A stretch of DNA of 64,000 nt from Alistipes communis (GTDB lineage Bacteria; Bacteroidota; Bacteroidia; Bacteroidales; Rikenellaceae), in assembly GCF_006542665.1 (NCBI RefSeq), contig NZ_AP019735.1, positions 744,001 through 808,000 on the forward strand, written 5' to 3'. The translations under genes were made by a program, and so were the position numbers. The notes beneath the pieces were generated by a model. That model did not search any database. It had not been told where the DNA came from and was given only the letters and a program-made list of their open reading frames with translations. Shown piece after piece: positions 9,316-16,801 of this stretch (position 1 is its first letter; every line of letters starts with the position of its first letter).

Positions 9316-12300
9316 TTAGAAAGTGATGTTAAACCCGAAGTTGATCGTCCTGAGCGAGGGATACTGCATCAGGTTGGTCGACGAGAGGTCGATCTCGGGA
9401 TCGAACATCTTCAGCGGGGAGATCGTAAAGAGGTTCTCGCCGTTGACGAAGATCTGGCACTGGCTCATGCCGAGTTTCGAAATCCACTTCTTGGGCAGGG
9501 TGTACGAAAGTTGCAGCTGCTTGCAGCGCAGGTACGACGCATTGTAGAGCCACTGCGTATTCTTATAGTCGTGCATCTCGGGAGCGCCCGTGGCTGTGTG
9601 GAGGATCGGCAGTCGGGTGTTGTGGTTCTCGGGTGTCCACGCGTCGGTCGCCCACTCCTTCAACACGCCTGCGCCGTTCCAGAACGGGGCAGCCAGGTTG
9701 CCCGAAAGGTAGGTCTTCACGTCAGCGACGCCCTGGAACTGTGCCGAAAGTTCAAGGCCCTTCCAGCCCAGCGAACAGTTGAAGGCATAGGTGATGCTCG
9801 GAGTCAGGTTGCCACTGACTGCGCGATCGTTGTCGTCGATCTTATCGTCATTGTTGAGGTTCTTGTAACGGATGTAACCCGGCTTCACGCCGCTGCCGAC
9901 AGTCACCGAATTGGCGATCTCCTCGTAGCTGTTGTAGAACCCGTCGGCCTGGTAGAGATACCATGCGTCGATAGGCTCACCCTCACGGATGATATTGAAG
10001 GTCTTGATGTACTCCTGCCCGTCGAGGTCCACGACGATGTTCTTATTGTAGCAGAAGTTACCGCCCACGCTGTAATGGAAATTCTTGATCGTACTCCGCC
10101 ACTGGAGGTTCAGTTCGATACCATCGTTGGCCACCACGCCGATGTTCTGCTTCGGACCGTTCAGGTTGCCAATCTGCGCCGGAATCTTCACGTCGCGCAG
10201 AATACCCTCGGTGCGCTTCTTATAGAGGTCCACACTGAACAACAGTCGGTGGTCGAAAGCCTCGAAGTCCAGTCCAAGGTTGTAGGTGCGGGTTGTCTCC
10301 CACGAAATGTTCTCGTCGACGAAGTCCTTGATCGCCGCGCCACCCGCAAGCACGTCGCTGAAACTGTAATTGTAATCCTTGCTCGCCAGTACGGACATCA
10401 GATATTCATAGTTTCCGATGGCCTGGTTACCCATCTCGCCAACCGAGCCGCGAAGCTTGAGGACGTTGATCTGCCGGATGTTCTGCATGAAACTCTCCTT
10501 GTCGATACGCCAGCCGACCGACACGGCGGGGAAAAAGGCCCAACGGTTACCCTTGGCGAATTTCGATGAACCGTCGTAACGCGCCGTCACGTCGATCAGG
10601 TATTTCTCCTTGTAGTCGTAGGTGATACGTCCGAAGTAGGAGAAGAGCAGTTCGAGCGACGATCCGCCCGAGATCTCATCCATCGTGGCTCCGACCGACA
10701 GGGCCGTAAGCTGGTTGTTGAAGTAATCGCGCTTCTTAGCCTGGAAGTTCTTGGCATCGTAACGCTTATACTCCGTGCCGACCATCACGTTGAAGTTGTG
10801 GCTGCCGCCGAAACTCTTGCCCCACGAAAGGGTGTTATAGAAGGTGTAGTTGATCGAGTTGTTGTCCCAATCCTTGGCCGACACATAGGCGCTGAAGTCC
10901 TTCCGTTCGAGGGTTTTGGGGTTGTAGGTGTACATCGCGTGCTTGAAATCCTTCGAATAGTGGTCGATCTTCACATAGCCCAGGTTGGCGTTGTACTTGA
11001 TGCCCCACGGCAGGTCGTAGCCGATATTGATCCGGCCCAGAATGCGGTGGTACTGGCGACGGGTGTTACCTTCGTTCAGATACATAAGCGGGTTCTCGGG
11101 ATTGTTGCGTCCGGGAGTCGAGAGCCACGTCGAGAGCCACTTGCCGTCGGGCAGCTGCGTACCGAAGATCGGCAGGGCACGGTTGATGATGTTGACCGTT
11201 GTCGAAACACCGTAGATCGGGTCAGTATTGTAACGCAGGTTGCCCAGCAGGCTGACACCCACCCTCAGGCGCTTGGTCACCTGCGCGTTAATCTTCATGT
11301 CCCACGAAAAACGCTCGGCATCGTCATTGGCGATCATAATGCCACGCTGATTCATGTAACCGCCGCCCAGCGAGTAGGAAATCTTGTCCGTACCGCCCGA
11401 AACGCGGGCGTTGTATTGCTGGAGGAAGCCGTTCTCGTAACAAAGGTCGTACCAGTCCGACGCAGGATAGATGTAGCGGTCATGCTTCATACCCTCCTCA
11501 TATTCGAGGATATCATCGTCGTTGTAGGTCACCGTCAGTTTGCCTTCGTTGCGCTCAGCCTGGTTACGCATGCGCATATACTGGATCGGATCGGTCACCA
11601 CGTCGGGAACGTACGTCGCCGACTGAATACCGAAGTTGGCGCTGAACTTCACCACGGGAGCGCCTTTCTTGGCCTGCTTCGTGGTGATCAGAATAACGCC
11701 GTTCGCCGCCTTCGAACCATAGATTGAGGCTGAAGCGTCCTTCAGCACCGAGATCGTCTCTATATCACCTGGATTCAGTTCATTAAGCGAATACTCCATG
11801 CCGTCGACCAGTACCATCGGGCTCGAGCTGCTCATCGTCCCGACGCCGCGGATGCGGATCGTCGCGCCGTCACTGCCGGGCTTCGCCGAGGCCTGGTTGA
11901 TGTAGACACCCGGCATCGAATAGAGGGCCTGCGAAGCGTGGGTCATCGGCTGGTTCTCGATCTCCGACATCTGACGCACGGCGATCGAACCGGTCAAGTT
12001 GACCTTTTTCTGCACGCCGTACCCGATCACCACCACGTCGTCGAGCATCTGCGTATTCTCCTTCAACACCACTGTCAGGCGCGTCCGGTTGCCGACGGCC
12101 ACCGTCTCGGGATTGTATCCGATAAACGAGACGTTGAGATGCGCGCCGGGCGTCACGCTGAGTATGAATTCACCTTTCGAATTGGTCACCATACCGTTTG
12201 TCGTGCCGTCAACCAAAACGTTCGCACCCACGACAGGATCACCGGACTCCGTCTCGACACGACCCGTCAGTTGGTATTCGGCCTCCGAACGCCCCGGTTC

Positions 12301-12657
12301 GGGCTTGTACAACACGATGTGGCGGCCTTCGACCTTCGCCTGAATTCCCTGGTCGGCCAACACGCCGTTCAGGAGTTTCACGACGTTCTGCTCGCGGGCA
12401 TCGACCGAAACGCGTTTCCGCAGGTCGATTTCACTCTCGCGATACCAGAACGAGTAGCCGCTCTGCGCCTTGACCGCTTCGATCACCTCGCGCACAGTGG
12501 CATCCTTCAGCGTCAACGAAATCACGGGATTCTGCGCGTAAAGGGCCTGCGTCGCGACCGTGAACCAACACAGCGTCAGCAATCCGCTCAGTCGGCACAG
12601 CGTCCGCCGCCCGAAAAGGCCCCGAAAGGGCCTCCTGCTGGTAGAATTTGTACTCAT
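9316..12657 (-). CDS. SusC/RagA-family TonB-dependent transporter with STN domain (locus 1)
   Basis: This 1113-residue outer-membrane transporter has a long N-terminus with signal peptide (about 1-42), an STN signalling domain (about 45-108), a carboxypeptidase-D-like repeat (about 130-215), the TonB plug beginning near LDDVVVIGYGVQKK with the VLVDGMEYSLNELNPGDIETISVLKDASASIYG signature blocks, and a 22-strand barrel ending in INFGFNITF. The STN domain is what contacts FecR in the periplasm, so the protein should both import a glycan and report it to the FecR/sigma pair encoded just upstream. It is of normal full length. Confidence 0.96.
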   Translation of the reverse strand: MSTNSTSRRPFRGLFGRRTLCRLSGLLTLCWFTVATQALYAQNPVISLTLKDATVREVIEAVKAQSGYSFWYRESEIDLRKRVSVDAREQNVVKLLNGVLADQGIQAKVEGRHIVLYKPEPGRSEAEYQLTGRVETESGDPVVGANVLVDGTTNGMVTNSKGEFILSVTPGAHLNVSFIGYNPETVAVGNRTRLTVVLKENTQMLDDVVVIGYGVQKKVNLTGSIAVRQMSEIENQPMTHASQALYSMPGVYINQASAKPGSDGATIRIRGVGTMSSSSPMVLVDGMEYSLNELNPGDIETISVLKDASASIYGSKAANGVILITTKQAKKGAPVVKFSANFGIQSATYVPDVVTDPIQYMRMRNQAERNEGKLTVTYNDDDILEYEEGMKHDRYIYPASDWYDLCYENGFLQQYNARVSGGTDKISYSLGGGYMNQRGIMIANDDAERFSWDMKINAQVTKRLRVGVSLLGNLRYNTDPIYGVSTTVNIINRALPIFGTQLPDGKWLSTWLSTPGRNNPENPLMYLNEGNTRRQYHRILGRINIGYDLPWGIKYNANLGYVKIDHYSKDFKHAMYTYNPKTLERKDFSAYVSAKDWDNNSINYTFYNTLSWGKSFGGSHNFNVMVGTEYKRYDAKNFQAKKRDYFNNQLTALSVGATMDEISGGSSLELLFSYFGRITYDYKEKYLIDVTARYDGSSKFAKGNRWAFFPAVSVGWRIDKESFMQNIRQINVLKLRGSVGEMGNQAIGNYEYLMSVLASKDYNYSFSDVLAGGAAIKDFVDENISWETTRTYNLGLDFEAFDHRLLFSVDLYKKRTEGILRDVKIPAQIGNLNGPKQNIGVVANDGIELNLQWRSTIKNFHYSVGGNFCYNKNIVVDLDGQEYIKTFNIIREGEPIDAWYLYQADGFYNSYEEIANSVTVGSGVKPGYIRYKNLNNDDKIDDNDRAVSGNLTPSITYAFNCSLGWKGLELSAQFQGVADVKTYLSGNLAAPFWNGAGVLKEWATDAWTPENHNTRLPILHTATGAPEMHDYKNTQWLYNASYLRCKQLQLSYTLPKKWISKLGMSQCQIFVNGENLFTISPLKMFDPEIDLSSTNLMQYPSLRTINFGFNITF

Positions 12658-12712
12658 AAGGTTTAAAATTTAGGTTGTAGTGAAAAAAGTTAGGTTGACT
12701 CTCTCTTTGTTC

Positions 12713-13660
12713 CTATCGGTTTCTGTAAAGTTCGAAACGGTTCTTGCGGTTCCGGTAGAGGATGCGGCTGTCGGCTGAGATAATCCGCATGATCTCATGG
12801 ATGTTCTCGCCGTCGACGAATTCGCCCGTGAAACAGATTTTGCGCAGCCGTTCGTCCGCAATCACAATGTCGACGTTGAACTGCCGTTCGAGCGTCTGAG
12901 CGATCGACGCCAGCGGTTCGGCCCGGAAATAGAGCTTATCCTCCTGCCACGAAAGTACATGATCGACATTCACCCGGCGCAGCGACAACATCCCGGAGGT
13001 GCGTTCGAAGAATCCCTGCTCGCCGGGCCGCAGCCGTACGCTCCGCGATTCGCGTCCACCGTCCACCAGCAGGCTGCCCGTCGCCAGTGTGATCTGGTAA
13101 TCTTCGTCCTCGGAATAAGCATGCACGTTGAAGGTCGTACCGAGCACCGTCGAAGAGACTTCTCCCGTGACAACAACGAACGGCCTGCGGGCATCGTGCT
13201 CGACCTCGAAATAGGCTTCGCCGTCCACCTCCACGCGGCGCTGATCGCCGAACAAGGTCAGATAAACGATGCGCGTACCACCATTGAGACGCACCCGCGA
13301 ACCGTCGGGCAGTATCACATCGGACTTCACACCCCGCGGTGTCGAGATGACCACAGGATGCGCCTCGGCCACGAGACGGTTCTCGACCCTCAGCCCACCC
13401 ATAAACCAACTGCCGCAGATCACGCCCACCATGACGGCCGCAGCCGCAGCATAGCGTGCAATCCGCATCCGGAGTCCTCGGCGGCGGATGCGCAAGCGGA
13501 CATCGGCCCACACCACTTCCCGCATCTCATCGGCCATGGCATCAACTCCGGGGCCCACCCGAATGCCGTCCAGCAATTCGGACAGCCTGCGGCGATCGCC
13601 TTCCGAACCTTCGATCATCTCCGCTATCTCCGGCTCCTTTTTCGTATCCTCAATTCGCAT
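12713..13660 (-). CDS. FecR-family anti-sigma factor (locus 1)
   Basis: This 315-residue single-pass inner-membrane protein has a cytoplasmic N-terminal part (about 1-83), one transmembrane helix (about 84-105, AAAAAVMVGVICGSWFMGG), a periplasmic FecR domain (about 125-225, with LPDGSRVRLNGGTRIVY and GEAYFEVEHDARRPFVV) and a C-terminal DUF4974 domain (about 245-315). It holds the sigma factor inactive until the STN domain of the SusC protein signals substrate. It lies between the sigma gene (97-base gap) and the SusC gene (55-base gap). Confidence 0.94.
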   Translation of the reverse strand: MRIEDTKKEPEIAEMIEGSEGDRRRLSELLDGIRVGPGVDAMADEMREVVWADVRLRIRRRGLRMRIARYAAAAAVMVGVICGSWFMGGLRVENRLVAEAHPVVISTPRGVKSDVILPDGSRVRLNGGTRIVYLTLFGDQRRVEVDGEAYFEVEHDARRPFVVVTGEVSSTVLGTTFNVHAYSEDEDYQITLATGSLLVDGGRESRSVRLRPGEQGFFERTSGMLSLRRVNVDHVLSWQEDKLYFRAEPLASIAQTLERQFNVDIVIADERLRKICFTGEFVDGENIHEIMRIISADSRILYRNRKNRFELYRNR

Positions 13661-13698
13661 GATTTCTCCTTTAGTCGTGTATATAGTTAGAGAGTACG

Positions 13699-13736
13699 AA
13701 ATCCGCGATTCCGTTTAAGGGAACCGCGGATTTTTT
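13699..13736 (+). terminator. Hairpin with T-tract, oriented to stop plus-strand transcription
   Basis: A 14-bp stem with one mismatch (13699-13712 with 13720-13733, 7-nt loop) is followed on the plus strand by six T residues and a second T-run. All surrounding genes are on the minus strand, so it is oriented against antisense transcription. It could also act as an mRNA hairpin between the sigma and FecR genes. Confidence 0.55.
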
Positions 13737-13757
13737 CGTATTTTTTCGATCTTATCG

Positions 13758-14378
13758 TCAGAAACGCGACGAGAACAAGAACATGAGCAGCGAAACCAGC
13801 TTCAGGTCGGGATAATGTTTGCGAATCCCCGCCACGATCCTATCGACGGCGATCTTGATCTGAACGCGCACCGTGCTTTCCGACAGCGACAGCACCTCGG
13901 CAATCTCACGCGACGACAACCCTTCCTGCCTATTGAGCAGGAATACCGTGCGGCAGCGTTCGGGAAGGTCATTGACCAGACGTCCCACCAACTCTTCTAT
14001 TTCCGATTCAATCAGGCCGCTATCAGGCGTATCTGCATCGTGGGGGGGGGAATTGCGGTCTATCACCGCGACGGGAATCTCTTCGAGCGACAAACATCGT
14101 CGCTGCGCCTGGCACTCCCTCAGGTAACGGTTCGATTCATTGCGGGCGACGACATAGAGATAGGCTTCGACGTTGCCGATCCGCCGCAATGAGACACGCG
14201 ATTTCCAGATCGCGACGAAGACGTTGCTCACGACCTCACCGCACACCTTCCTGTTGCGCAGAAAATAGTAGGCGAACCGGAAAACGCTCCGGTAATAGAG
14301 ATCATAGAAAACCCGAAAAGCATAATCATCATTCTCGCTCACAGAAATAAGCAAATCGTTAAGGTCGTTTTTCTCCAT
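13758..14378 (-). CDS. ECF sigma-70 factor (locus 1)
   Basis: This 206-residue extracytoplasmic-function sigma factor has region 2 at about 10-90 (YDLYYRSVFRFAYYFL, ..VSNVFVAIWKSR, VEAYLYVVARN) and region 4 at about 125-190 (LPERCRTVFLLNRQEGLSSREIAEVLSLSESTVRVQI). It should drive the SusC/SusD operon when released by FecR. The ATG at 14378 is chosen over a TTG five codons upstream. The linker between regions 2 and 4 contains a run of nine C residues in the coding strand (encoding Ser-Pro-Pro), in frame here. Slippage there would separate the two DNA- and core-binding domains. Confidence 0.94.
   Translation of the reverse strand: MEKNDLNDLLISVSENDDYAFRVFYDLYYRSVFRFAYYFLRNRKVCGEVVSNVFVAIWKSRVSLRRIGNVEAYLYVVARNESNRYLRECQAQRRCLSLEEIPVAVIDRNSPPHDADTPDSGLIESEIEELVGRLVNDLPERCRTVFLLNRQEGLSSREIAEVLSLSESTVRVQIKIAVDRIVAGIRKHYPDLKLVSLLMFLFSSRF
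14042..14050. repeat. Nine-base G/C homopolymer inside the locus 1 sigma gene
   Basis: Nine consecutive G residues on the plus strand fall at codons 110-113 of the sigma factor, in the linker between regions 2 and 4. The gene is in frame with nine. Eight or ten would truncate the protein after region 2. Confidence 0.9.
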
Positions 14379-14405
14379 GCCCGGCTTATTCAAACTTTTT
14401 TACTA

Positions 14406-14413
14406 CAAAAATA
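14406..14413 (-). promoter_or_regulatory. Candidate -7 box of the locus 1 sigma gene
   Basis: TATTTTTG on the minus strand fits the Bacteroidales TAnnTTTG box and lies about 28 bases before the ATG, in an AT-rich stretch. The -33 position has no clear TTTG, so support is partial. The rest of 14414-14583 is AT-rich sequence with no feature I recognise. Confidence 0.4.
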
Positions 14414-14583
14414 ATCAGAAATGCAGTTTTCAGGTTACATGTATATTAAATATAGACATCTATATACTTTAATGTATCAAACTGAAAATAGGATGCCCTA
14501 TATGCAAATATAAGAATTTTAAGTATTTATACAATAAATACAACCAAATTATTTTCTACTAATTCCCGTTATAAGAAATAAAC

Positions 14584-14617
14584 AAAAGAGCCACCTTGCA
14601 AAATTGCAAGGTGGCTC
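14584..14617 (-). terminator. Strong intrinsic terminator
   Basis: A perfect 14-bp stem (14588-14601 with 14604-14617) with a 2-nt loop is followed in minus-strand reading by TTTTGTTTAT. It sits 22 bases after the stop of the gene remnant at 14639, so it is that gene's original terminator. Confidence 0.85.
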
Positions 14618-14638
14618 CAATTAGATACAGGAATTGTT

Positions 14639-14966
14639 TTATGACACAGCAATCATGTCTTGTATCCAAGAAGTAACACTGCTCCCAGATTCATTTTTTA
14701 TTTGGACTGGTTCTGTCCATGTCTCACCATCAGAAGAGGTCGTCATGTACCCATTTTGACTAATGGCCACAAACATACCATCTTTATATATCAGAAATGA
14801 CCAACTGATTGACACCGCTTGCACAAGAGTTTTCCATGATTGACCATCAACAGATGTAGTTAATACCCATAATATATTATGATTTATTTGCGATTTGGCA
14901 GATTTGTGCGGATTTTGACTTTTCAATACCGGCTCCGGGTACAGGACGAATCGCTTAATTCGCCAT
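14639..14966 (-). pseudogene. 3' remnant of a BNR/sialidase-like or phage tail-type gene
   Basis: The open frame runs from a stop at 14964-14966 to the stop at 14639 and contains no ATG near its start, so this is the end of a longer gene. About 95 residues are readable, with two short repeats of the kind TTSVDGQSWKTLV and TTSSDGETWTEPV separated by FVAISQNGYM. Such Ser-x-DG-x-x-W repeats occur in beta-propeller tail or fibre proteins of phages and in exo-alpha-sialidase-like proteins. The stretch is far more AT-rich than its neighbours, which suggests acquisition by transfer followed by deletion. The original function cannot be named. Confidence 0.55.
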
Positions 14967-14987
14967 TATCAGCGAATTAAGCGATTC
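14948..14987. repeat. Perfect 16-bp inverted repeat at the edge of the gene remnant
   Basis: 14948-14963 and 14972-14987 are exact reverse complements around an 8-nt centre, and pairing can extend outward past a 3-nt bulge. There is no T-tract, so it is unlike a terminator. It lies where the foreign remnant loses its reading frame and may mark a deletion or excision junction. Confidence 0.7.
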
Positions 14988-15336
14988 CTGTTTCGAGGAT
15001 GTTCTCCACACTTTCCCCACCGCGTCGATTCAGACAGAATTTTGCTTTTTCGTGTCCGCACCATATCCGCAATTTTTCCAAGACGACAAAGGCCGAGACC
15101 TGACCCGCGATTTATTTTCGCCCCTCCCCGGCCGCTTACCTCGCACGGCGGGGTGTAATCTCCACAAGACATGATTTTTCATGTCGGCAGGGAACGACAC
15201 CCTCCACAGCCGTCATCCGTTAAAATTTCAACACCCAGCCGCAATGCGCAGATACGACGTGCACGATGCGATGCGGGAAAAATACGACCGGTGTCCGGAC
15301 ACCGCCTTGCGATCCGCCCGCAGCCATGCGACGAAA
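14988..15336. other. Non-coding stretch without recognised features
   Basis: I see no gene with a credible start, codon pattern or family here on either strand. The sequence changes from AT-rich to the GC-rich composition of the surrounding genome. Confidence 0.5.
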
Positions 15337-15368
15337 CGAGGGAGCCCGCTTCAAAACGGACTCCCTCG
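15337..15368 (-). terminator. Terminator-like hairpin after the BACON/Fn3 lipoprotein gene
   Basis: A 12-bp stem (15337-15348 with 15357-15368) closes with one G-U pair in minus-strand RNA and an 8-nt loop, followed by TTTCGT. It lies 20 bases beyond the last gene of locus 2, fitting the end of that operon. Confidence 0.65.
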
Positions 15369-15388
15369 TACTTATCGGGCGACTGCCG

Positions 15389-16765
15389 CTATTTCTTCAC
15401 GATCGACACATCGTCGATGAAGAAACGCCCCTTGCCGGCCTTCGCCTCGTTCGTCTTACCCATGATCGTGATCGTATCTTCCGGTTTGAGATTGGGAATC
15501 TCCACCACGACCTCTTTCCACACCATATCCGTCAACACGGCCGGATCTCCGTCGGCGGCATCGGAATCGGTGATGCGGACATCGGCAGCCACGACTGCAT
15601 CGTTCACATAGACGTCTACCAGCTTGTTGTCCATCGTGTACCCCGCACCGGTGGTCACCTCGCTCCACGGCGTCGCCTTGAACGTCAGCGTCACGGCGTC
15701 GCCCTCCGCGCTCAGCTTCTCTGCGCCCAGCGCGAGGATGCGGAACGCGCCCACGTTGCTGCCGTTGCCGCACTTCGTGTAGCCCGGACAGGGCTGTATG
15801 TCGCCCTTGCCGGTGCCCCGATCCCAAATGCGGGTATAGCCGATCCACTTGTAGACTTCGGCGTTGAAATTGGCCGCCGTGTAATAGTTGCCGTAGGTCG
15901 TCACGGCAGCTTTCACGGCCGTATCCCATTGCAGTTTCCAAATACTCGTCTGCGTATTGTCGTTCTTCGTACGGGCGCACGCAGCCTGATTGAGCCAGTC
16001 GCCGCCGCCCACGCAGGCCCGGTCGAACCCTTCGTAGAAGATCTCGCCCGCAGGTGCAGTGCGCGTCTCGGGCGTCGCCGAAATCCACTCCGACCACTTG
16101 GCCTCGTCGTTCGCACCGCCGCCGCGCACGCGGAAATAGTAGGTCTTGCCCGGGCGGATCAGATTCTCCTCCGAACCCACCGAACGGTCGCCGCCCTTCA
16201 TCAGGCCGAGGAAGGTCATGCGCGTAGGATAGTCGTAGGGCCACTTGTCGGAGGTCGATTTGGTCGTCCACGTGTAGGTATACTGCGCCATCAGCTCGGC
16301 ATCCTCCGAAGGTGCGTCCGCACACTGCACCGTGTAGGTGCGTGCGGCGTTCGTATCGTCCCACGCGAAGGTCAGCGACGAGGTGCTCTTGGCATAGAGC
16401 CGTACGTTCGTAGGCGCCGCGGCGAGATTCTTACCCTCCTGCCCGATACCGATGTAGCGGAACTCGCCGTTGCACGTCACCTTCAAGTCGGCTTCACGCA
16501 GGGCGTCCAGATTCTCCGAATAGTCGATCGTGATTTCGCGCGAGCCGTCCGCCTCGGTCGGAACCACCGTCACCCATTCGGGAATATCGGTGATCGTCCA
16601 CGCTCCCGGAGCCGAAACGATCACATGTACCGTCCCCGCATCGCTGTCGAGCAGCAGCGTATCCTGCGACACCTCGAAAGCGACAGGTCGTTCGTCGTCA
16701 TCGCTGCATCCGACCGTCGTCGCGGCCCACCCGATGCAGAGGGCATATATCAATAGTCTTTTCAT
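15389..16765 (-). CDS. BACON and fibronectin-III lipoprotein (locus 2)
   Basis: This 458-residue lipoprotein (lipobox TTVGC, Cys20, followed by SDDDE) has a BACON domain at about 28-112 (DAGTVHVIVSAPGAWTITDIPEWV), an Fn3-like domain at about 115-220 (NVRLYAKSTSSLTFAWDDTNAARTYTVQ) and a C-terminal beta-sandwich of about 230 residues ending with a jelly-roll-like EDTITIMGKTNEAKAGKGRFFIDDVSIVKK. It is encoded last in locus 2, the usual place of surface glycan-binding proteins, and probably anchors glycan at the cell surface. No catalytic motif is evident. Confidence 0.8.
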   Translation of the reverse strand: MKRLLIYALCIGWAATTVGCSDDDERPVAFEVSQDTLLLDSDAGTVHVIVSAPGAWTITDIPEWVTVVPTEADGSREITIDYSENLDALREADLKVTCNGEFRYIGIGQEGKNLAAAPTNVRLYAKSTSSLTFAWDDTNAARTYTVQCADAPSEDAELMAQYTYTWTTKSTSDKWPYDYPTRMTFLGLMKGGDRSVGSEENLIRPGKTYYFRVRGGGANDEAKWSEWISATPETRTAPAGEIFYEGFDRACVGGGDWLNQAACARTKNDNTQTSIWKLQWDTAVKAAVTTYGNYYTAANFNAEVYKWIGYTRIWDRGTGKGDIQPCPGYTKCGNGSNVGAFRILALGAEKLSAEGDAVTLTFKATPWSEVTTGAGYTMDNKLVDVYVNDAVVAADVRITDSDAADGDPAVLTDMVWKEVVVEIPNLKPEDTITIMGKTNEAKAGKGRFFIDDVSIVKK

Positions 16766-16801
16766 CTTTTCACCATTTAATGTGCGTTATCATCCTGTTT
16801 T

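Noticed and set aside
15171..15611. Plus-strand frame starting near 15171
   Set aside because: It runs through the operon terminator and antisense to the BACON/Fn3 lipoprotein gene, without a family match.
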